Positions 14,343 through 18,898 of a DNA stretch of 18,898 nt are shown here, in pieces (positions within the stretch are counted from its first letter, which is position 1; each line of letters starts with the position of its first letter). The notes beneath the pieces were generated by a model. That model was not told where the DNA came from. It worked only from the letters and a program-made list of their open reading frames with translations, and ran no database searches. The translations under genes were made by a program, and so were the position numbers. The stretch comes from Actinomycetes bacterium (GTDB lineage: Bacteria; Actinomycetota; CALGFH01). Location: the NCBI GenBank assembly GCA_030146615.1, contig JASLBL010000582.1:1-18898 (forward strand), given 5' to 3'.

Positions 14343-14367
14343 CCCGGCGGCCGGCGACGCCGTCCGG

Positions 14368-15960
14368 CTAGCGGTCGCCCTCGCCGGACATCGCGGCCGC
14401 GGTGGCCACCTCCGACTCTTCGTCCTCGTTCCCCTCTCGGGCCATCGGCTCCTGGTGGCGGAGCACGATCAGGGTGAGGGCGGCCAGGGCGATGCCGATG
14501 CCGGCGGCGCCGGCCGAGCCGAGCTGCATGCCGGCCACGAACGCCTCCCGGGCCGCCTGGAGGACGGCCGCGCCAAGCTCGCCCGGGAGCTGGCCCGCGG
14601 CGGCGGCGGCGCTGCCCAGGGTGTCGCGGGCCGCCTCGGCCACCTCGGCCGGGACCCGCGGCGGGAGCCGGTCGGCGAGCTCGCTCCGGTAGATGGCGAT
14701 CCCGATCGAGCCCATGATGGCGATCCCCAGGGCTCCGCCGAGCTCGGCCGCGGTCTCGCTGATGCCCGAGGCGGCGCCGGCCTGCTCGGGCGGGGCCGAG
14801 CCGACGATCATCTCGGTGGTCAGCCCGAACACCGGGGCCAGCCCCAGGGAGATGACCACCGACCCGGTGACCAGGGTGAGCAGCCCGTCCTCGACCCCGA
14901 CCTGGGCCAGCAGCCCCAGGCCGACGGCCGCCAGGGCCAGGCCCCCGCTGATCACGTACGCAGGGCGGATGCCGCCGAGCACCCGGGGGGCGAACTGGCT
15001 CCCGATGATGAACCCGACCGCCGAGGGCAGCGACCACAGCCCCGCCTCCAGCGGCGACAGCCCGAGGACCAGCTGGAGGTACTGGGCGACGAACAGGAAG
15101 TAGCCGACGGCCACGAAGATGGCCAGGAAGTTGGTGGCCAGGGCGGCGTTGAAGCGGCCCAGCCTGAACAGGCCGACGTCGATCATCGGGTCGGCCAGCC
15201 GGCGCTGGCGGGCCACGAAGGCCACGCCGATGGCCAGCCCGGCCACGATCGCGGCCACCGAGGCCCCGCTCAGGCCGTCCTGGGCGATCTCCTTGAGCCC
15301 GTAGATGACCCCGAGCACGGCCAGCACCGACATGGCCGCCGAGACCAGGTCCAGCCGGCCGGCCTCCGGGTCCTTGTACTCGGGCAGGACGCGGGGGCCG
15401 AGCAGGAGCAGGGCCGCCATGACAGGCAGGGCAAGCAGGAACACCGACCCCCACCAGAACAGCTCCAGCATGGCCCCGCCCAGCACCGGCCCGATCGCCG
15501 ACCCGGCCGAGAAGCTGCCGATCCAGAAGCCGATGGCCACCGACCGCTGCCTGGGGTCCTGGAACATGTGGAAGATCAGCGACAGCGTCGACGGCGCCAG
15601 GGTCGCCCCGGCCACGCCGAGCAGGGCCCGGCTGACGATCAGGGACTCGGCGTTGGGGGAGAAGGCGGCCAGCAGCGACACCAGCCCGAAGGCGGTGGCG
15701 CCGATCATCAGCAGCCGGCGCCGGCCGATCCGGTCGCCCAGGGTGCCCATGGTGATCAGCGACCCGGCGACGAAGAACCCGTAGATGTCGATGATCCACA
15801 GCAGCTGGGCGCTGGTCGGCTGGAGGTCGGCGCTCAGGGCCGGCACGGCCAGGTGGAGCACGGTCAGGTCCATCACATACAGCAGGCAGGCCAGGGCCAG
15901 CACCGCCAGCCCGATCCACTCGCGACGTCCAGCCCTTGGTGGTACCTCGGTCGCAGTCAC
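14368..15960 (-). CDS. DHA2-family (EmrB/QacA-type) MFS drug exporter
   Basis: A 530-residue proton-coupled multidrug exporter with about 14 membrane helices. Early residues show the family motif in helix 1, VMDLTVLHLAVPAL (Asp31), then WIIDIYGFFVAGSLI and motif A GTLGDRIGRRRLL (73-85); motif C-like GPVLGGAMLE follows. The extended loop near residues 430-480 (SELADRLPPRVPAEVAEAAR) is a known feature of this group. The acidic C-terminus is cytosolic. The GTG start at 15960 has GAGGGG nine bases upstream; an open frame continues to 16113 but is Arg-rich and not family-like. The upstream gene on the same strand is the hydrolase-fold protein, 172 bp away, and the broken LysR gene is beyond it. 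Confidence 0.9.
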   Translation of the reverse strand: MTATEVPPRAGRREWIGLAVLALACLLYVMDLTVLHLAVPALSADLQPTSAQLLWIIDIYGFFVAGSLITMGTLGDRIGRRRLLMIGATAFGLVSLLAAFSPNAESLIVSRALLGVAGATLAPSTLSLIFHMFQDPRQRSVAIGFWIGSFSAGSAIGPVLGGAMLELFWWGSVFLLALPVMAALLLLGPRVLPEYKDPEAGRLDLVSAAMSVLAVLGVIYGLKEIAQDGLSGASVAAIVAGLAIGVAFVARQRRLADPMIDVGLFRLGRFNAALATNFLAIFVAVGYFLFVAQYLQLVLGLSPLEAGLWSLPSAVGFIIGSQFAPRVLGGIRPAYVISGGLALAAVGLGLLAQVGVEDGLLTLVTGSVVISLGLAPVFGLTTEMIVGSAPPEQAGAASGISETAAELGGALGIAIMGSIGIAIYRSELADRLPPRVPAEVAEAARDTLGSAAAAAGQLPGELGAAVLQAAREAFVAGMQLGSAGAAGIGIALAALTLIVLRHQEPMAREGNEDEESEVATAAAMSGEGDR

Positions 15961-16132
15961 GTTGTCGAACCCCTCGTCATTGTCGTTTCGCGGCCACGCC
16001 GGTCTCCTCGTCGAGACGGCGCCACCGTCCGGAAGTCGTCGGTACGGCCACCCTAGACGGTCCCTGCGACGGCCGGTCCTTCCCTTGGTGACATGTGGTG
16101 GCATGAACGTCACGGCCCGCCGGACTGTTCCA

Positions 16133-16801
16133 TCAGGTCTGGTGCCGGCAGCTCACCTCCTCGACCTCGACGCCGGCGTCCCGCAGCCGGCCGGTGAAGC
16201 GGCGGCCCTGCTCGGCCGCGGGATCGTCCTCGGCCGTGACCACGGTGGCCGGCGGTAGCCCGGCCAGGGACGGGGCCAGCAGCGGCGAGGCCGGACCGGG
16301 GGCGAAACGGGGGAACAGCAGCAGCTGGCGGCCGACGATCGGCCACCCCTGGTCGCGGGCGTGCAGGCACACGGCGGCGGCGAGGCCGGCCCCGAGCCCT
16401 TCCCCGGCGACCAGCAGCCGGGCCGGGTCGGCGTCGAGCTCGGCGGCGTGGTCGGCGGCCCACTCCAGCGCCGTGGCCGCGTGCTGGACCGCCGCCTCGC
16501 CCGGGACCTCCGACCGGGCCGGCCACGGCACCGAGAGGACGGTCAGGCCAGCCTCGGCGAACAACCGATGGGCCGGCAGCCCGGCGCCCCCGGCGCCGCG
16601 CCCCTCGCCGGGGAGCCACACCAGCAGGGCTGCGCCGGGCCAGGATCGAGGCCGGGCGGTCGCGGCCAGGAGACGCGGGCCCGCACCCACCCACCCCGGC
16701 CACGGAGCTGCAAGGGCACTGAGGTCATGCCGGCACCGTGGCATGGCCGGCACCGCCGAGGGAAAGACCGAGTGCGCATCGTGGTCATGCAGGAGCGGCA
16801 T
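16133..16801 (-). CDS. Alpha/beta hydrolase-fold protein lacking catalytic residues
   Basis: A 222-residue protein with the layout of fold-3 (hormone-sensitive-lipase-like) esterases. The strand and helix pattern is kept: LLVWLPG where HGGGW would be, LFAEAGLTVLSVPW, ALEWAADHAAELDADPARLL, then VAGEGLGAGLAAAVCLHARD, and GLPPATVVTAEDDPAAEQG near the end. The oxyanion HGGG is missing, the nucleophile elbow GDSAGG is GEGLG (residues 133-137, no serine), and the protein ends in EVSCRHQT before the usual catalytic-histidine segment. Either it is a non-enzymatic member, or it is a decaying gene. The start (ATG 16801, GTG 16804, or ATG 16744) is uncertain. It is divergent from the LysR gene, with 35 bases between, a classic arrangement for a LysR target. 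Confidence 0.65.
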   Translation of the reverse strand: MPLLHDHDAHSVFPSAVPAMPRCRHDLSALAAPWPGWVGAGPRLLAATARPRSWPGAALLVWLPGEGRGAGGAGLPAHRLFAEAGLTVLSVPWPARSEVPGEAAVQHAATALEWAADHAAELDADPARLLVAGEGLGAGLAAAVCLHARDQGWPIVGRQLLLFPRFAPGPASPLLAPSLAGLPPATVVTAEDDPAAEQGRRFTGRLRDAGVEVEEVSCRHQT

Positions 16802-16824
16802 CACCTGAGGTCACAGGGGGTGGT

Positions 16825-16839
16825 CATACTGGCGGTATG
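16825..16839 (+). promoter_or_regulatory. Perfect dyad at a possible leaderless LysR start
   Basis: CATAC-TGGCG-GTATG is a perfect 5-bp dyad with a 5-bp spacer, lying between the divergent hydrolase-fold and LysR genes. CATACT (16825-16830) is also a fair -10 hexamer whose expected transcription start falls at 16837, the A of the LysR-locus ATG. It could be an autoregulatory operator overlapping a leaderless promoter. No -35 box is evident and the half sites do not match the T-N11-A LysR box exactly. Confidence 0.35.
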
Positions 16840-17214
16840 GACGACGACCGCCACGCCCAGGACGGCCAGGTCTGGCGCTGCCGCACGCCCCGGACGCGAT
16901 CGAGCTGCGCCACCTGCGGGCGTTCGTGGCCGTGGCCGACGAGCTCATCTTCGGGAGGGCGGCGTCGCGGCTGTACCTGTCGCAGCCGGCCCTGAGCCGC
17001 CAGATCCGCACCCTGGAGTGCCTGGTCGGCACCGACCTGCTGCGCCGCTCGACCCACCGAGTGGAGCTCACCCTGGCCGGGGAGGCCCTGCTCGCCCCAC
17101 GTCTTCCACACCTTCTGGTCGTTCCTGCCCGAGGCGGCCGACGCCCTCGAACAGGCGGGTGCCTTTGTCCGGGAGCTCCAGCAGTCCGCCGAGGCCGGGC
17201 TGAAACGATCCTGA
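16837..17214 (+). pseudogene. Broken LysR-family regulator
   Basis: The frame from about 16893 reads DAIELRHLRAFVAVADELIF, then GRAASRLYLSQPALSRQIRT, then RRSTHRVELTLAGEALL, the complete LysR winged-helix domain (about 65 residues). No start codon lies in that frame upstream of the domain; the ATG at 16837 (MDDDRHAQDGQ) is in another frame and would join it by one base lost in the CCCCGG run near 16890. After AGEALLAP, at about 17097, the LysR match ends. Another frame then reads HVFHTFWSFLPEAADALEQA, then GAFVRELQQSAEAGLKRS to a TGA at 17214, which looks coding but is not LysR. The effector-binding domain (about 200 residues) is missing. Confidence 0.7.
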
Positions 17215-17264
17215 GGATCACCGTGTTCTGTGGGTGAGGGACACGCCAAGCGGAGGCGACGACG

Positions 17265-17816
17265 ATGCATCTGCACACCACCACCGTGCCCACCCCGGTG
17301 GGCCCGTTCACGCTGCTGGTCGGCGACGACGGGGTCTGCGCGGCCGGGTTCACCGGCCGGCCGGAGACCCTCCAGCGCCGCCTCGACCCGCGCCGCCGGG
17401 CGGCCCAGCTGCGGCCGGCGGCCGACCCCGACGCGGTAGCCGGCCGGATGCTCGCCTACCTGGGCGGCGAGACCGAGGCGCTCGACGACGTCCAGGTGAC
17501 CCAGCCCGGCGACCCGTCCCAGCAGGCCGCCTGGCACGCCCTGCGGACGGTGCCGGCCGGGCGGACGATCAGCTACAAGCGGCTCGGCGGGCTGGCCGGC
17601 CTGGCTGACCCGGCCACCGACCCGCTGGGCGCCCAGGCCGCCGGGGCCGCCTGCGCCAGCAACCACGTGGCCGTGGTCGTGCCCTGCCACCGGGTCCTCC
17701 GGGCCGACGGCCGCCTCGGCGGCTACGGCTGGGGCACCCACCGCAAGTCCTGGCTCCTCGACCACGAGGCCGCCATGGCCGGCGTCTCGCTGCTGGGCGG
17801 CGCCGGGCGGAACTGA
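17265..17816 (+). CDS. ogt: Methylated-DNA-[protein]-cysteine S-methyltransferase
   Basis: A 183-residue suicide DNA-repair enzyme of the Ogt/MGMT family that transfers methyl groups from O6-methylguanine to its own cysteine. The N-terminal ribonuclease-like domain is short (residues 1-80), followed by the DNA-binding helix-turn-helix region (AWHALRTVPAGRTISYKRLG, 89-108) and the active-site segment NHVAVVVPCHRVL with the acceptor Cys141, then GGYGWGTHRKSWLLDHE. All hallmark residues are present. GGAGGCGACGACG precedes the ATG. It lies 50 bases after the LysR-locus stop. The assignment to the family is firm; ogt rather than ada C-domain or mgt naming is a convention. Confidence 0.93.
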   Translation: MHLHTTTVPTPVGPFTLLVGDDGVCAAGFTGRPETLQRRLDPRRRAAQLRPAADPDAVAGRMLAYLGGETEALDDVQVTQPGDPSQQAAWHALRTVPAGRTISYKRLGGLAGLADPATDPLGAQAAGAACASNHVAVVVPCHRVLRADGRLGGYGWGTHRKSWLLDHEAAMAGVSLLGGAGRN

Positions 17817-17860
17817 CCCTGGCCGCTGGGAGCCGCCCGCCGGGTCTGGCATGCTCGGGC

Positions 17861-18898
17861 ATGGCGCGGCGGCGGGTGGGTGAGGAGCGGCGGGTCCGGC
17901 TGGGGACCATCTACGCCGCCCACGGGGCCAGTCACGGGTTCGTGCTCGTCCTGCCGTCGGTGCTGGTCACCCTGCGGGCCGAGTTCGGCGCCTCGTTCAC
18001 CACCCTGGGCACGGTCGCGACGGTGAGCAGCATGCTGTACGGGCTGGGGGCCCTGCCGGCCGGGCTGCTGGCCGACCGGGTCGGGGCGCCGGTGCTGCTG
18101 CGGGTGTTCGCCGGCGCCTCGGCCGTCTGCTGCGTGCTGGCGGCGCTGACCCCGGGGATCTGGTGGCTGGCCGTGGCGCTCGCCCTGCTCGGCGCGGCCG
18201 GGGCCCTCTACCACCCGTCCGGGCTGGCCGAGGTGACCCTGAACGCCCCCGGCGGCGGGCGCCAGCTCGGCATCCACGGCGGCTTCGGCAACGGCGGGAC
18301 CGCCCTGGCCCCGCTGGTCGCGGGGGCGGTGGCCGCGTTCTGGACCTGGCGGGCCAGCTACCTACTGGCCGCCGTGGCCGCCGCCGTCCTGCTGGTCGCG
18401 CTGGTCCGGCAGGTGCCGCTCGACCGGCGGCTGCCGCCCCAGGCCGAGGCGGCGTCCAGGGGGGTCGGCGTCGGCGCCCTGGCCGTGGTCATGTTCCTGG
18501 CCGCGGCCGAGGGGTTCGTGTTCCAGGGGTTCGTCACCTTCCTGCCGGCGTTCCTGGCCGAGGTCGGCGGGGTCGGCCAGGCGGCCGCGGCCCGGGGCGG
18601 CGTGTTGGCTGCGGTGGTCCTCCTCCTCGGCGTCCCCGGCCAGCTCATCGGGGGCCGGCTGGCCGAGACCGGCCCACGCCGCCTGGCCCTGCGCTACGCC
18701 GCCCTCTATGGCGGCGCCGTCCTGGCCGGGCTGTCGGTCCGGGCGGCCGGCCCGACCCCGCTCGGTGTGGCCCTGGCCGGCCTGTTCAGCCTGCTGATCT
18801 TCCTCGGACAGCCGATCACCAACCAGCTGGTCGCCCGCTCGACCCGGGCCGGGCGGCGCGGCGCCGCCTACGGGACCTACTTCTCGCTGTCGTTCGGG
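17861..18898 (+). CDS. MFS transporter, cut by the window edge
   Basis: The first 346 codons of a major facilitator superfamily protein, still open at the window end. After a basic N-terminus (MARRRVGEERR), helix 1 is YAAHGASHGFVLVLPSVLVT, then LGTVATVSSMLYGLGALPAG, a motif A-like GLLADRVGA, and GALYHPSGLAEV in helix 4, a feature shared with fosmidomycin-resistance-like and related MFS members. About nine or ten helices are visible. The GAAGALYHP stretch suggests a 12-helix efflux or metabolite exporter, but the substrate is unknown. The start is the ATG at 17861, with only a weak GGGAGC upstream; an ATG at 17851 is out of frame. It follows ogt by 44 bases and may be cotranscribed. Confidence 0.88.
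   Translation, partial: MARRRVGEERRVRLGTIYAAHGASHGFVLVLPSVLVTLRAEFGASFTTLGTVATVSSMLYGLGALPAGLLADRVGAPVLLRVFAGASAVCCVLAALTPGIWWLAVALALLGAAGALYHPSGLAEVTLNAPGGGRQLGIHGGFGNGGTALAPLVAGAVAAFWTWRASYLLAAVAAAVLLVALVRQVPLDRRLPPQAEAASRGVGVGALAVVMFLAAAEGFVFQGFVTFLPAFLAEVGGVGQAAAARGGVLAAVVLLLGVPGQLIGGRLAETGPRRLALRYAALYGGAVLAGLSVRAAGPTPLGVALAGLFSLLIFLGQPITNQLVARSTRAGRRGAAYGTYFSLSFG

Noticed and set aside
13805..15919. Long minus-strand open frame (704 codons) and a 533-codon plus-strand frame over the exporter
   Set aside because: Both are low-complexity shadows of the DHA2 exporter and phosphotransferase, whose own frame has clear membrane helices and motifs.
16088..16114. GTGAC-N16-GTCAC inverted repeat upstream of the exporter as a TetR-type operator
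   Set aside because: Only five paired bases with a long spacer and no TetR gene nearby; too weak to support.
3482..17214. The LysR C-terminal-like piece at 3.5 kb and the LysR N-terminal piece at 16.9 kb as two halves of one split gene
   Set aside because: They are over 13 kb apart and the C-terminal match is short and uncertain; nothing in the sequence links them.
1..18898. Mobile elements, CRISPR array, phage or toxin-antitoxin system
   Set aside because: No transposase, integrase, regularly spaced repeats, or known toxin or antitoxin family was seen in any frame.

Overview
This is an 18.9 kb piece of a very GC-rich chromosome. The codon use (third positions almost all G or C), GTG starts, AGGAGG-type ribosome sites and family content (ANTAR and LuxR regulators, DUF1918-like and DUF6158-like small proteins, DHA2 exporters) point to an actinomycete-type bacterium, probably a soil or uncultured actinobacterial lineage. 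The species cannot be told from the sequence. There is no rRNA, convincing tRNA, CRISPR array, transposase, integrase or phage gene in the window.

Layout. 1-3.4 kb: a Kelch-type beta-propeller lipoprotein (-), two small conserved proteins (+), a VOC/glyoxalase-fold protein (-), a stand-alone tandem ACT protein (+) and a DUF1918-like small protein (-). 3.5-5.9 kb: a degraded stretch with a possible LysR C-terminal remnant, a truncated SAM methyltransferase and a 476-bp gene-free segment, then an intact GAF-ANTAR regulator and a cupin gene whose 3' end runs into a frameshifted LuxR helix-turn-helix remnant. 5.9-9.5 kb: an intact alpha/beta hydrolase and, upstream of it on the same strand, a large TPR-LuxR regulator, which is divergent from an intact SAM methyltransferase. 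9.5-12.4 kb: a multi-pass membrane protein resembling the input half of a histidine kinase, a divergent alpha/beta hydrolase, a histidine phosphatase missing its middle, and a conserved hypothetical protein. 12.4-16.1 kb: a nitrilase N-terminal stub, a collapsed methyltransferase pseudogene, an aminoglycoside-phosphotransferase-family kinase, a 34-residue membrane peptide and a DHA2 drug exporter. 16.1-18.9 kb: an alpha/beta hydrolase-fold protein without its catalytic residues, a broken LysR gene, an O6-methylguanine-DNA methyltransferase and an MFS transporter cut by the window edge.

How it fits together. I see no coherent pathway. The genes look like an accessory collection of regulators, hydrolases, methyltransferases and exporters. 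The most striking feature is decay. At least six genes are frameshifted, truncated, or have kept their N- and C-terminal ends while losing the middle: the cupin/LuxR chimaera, the histidine phosphatase, the methyltransferase at 12.6-13.0 kb, the nitrilase stub, the LysR gene and the methyltransferase fragment at 3.7 kb. Intact genes lie between them. This could be real deletion-driven gene loss, or it could be an assembly artefact; read mapping would decide. All family assignments are from recognition of sequence motifs, with no database search.
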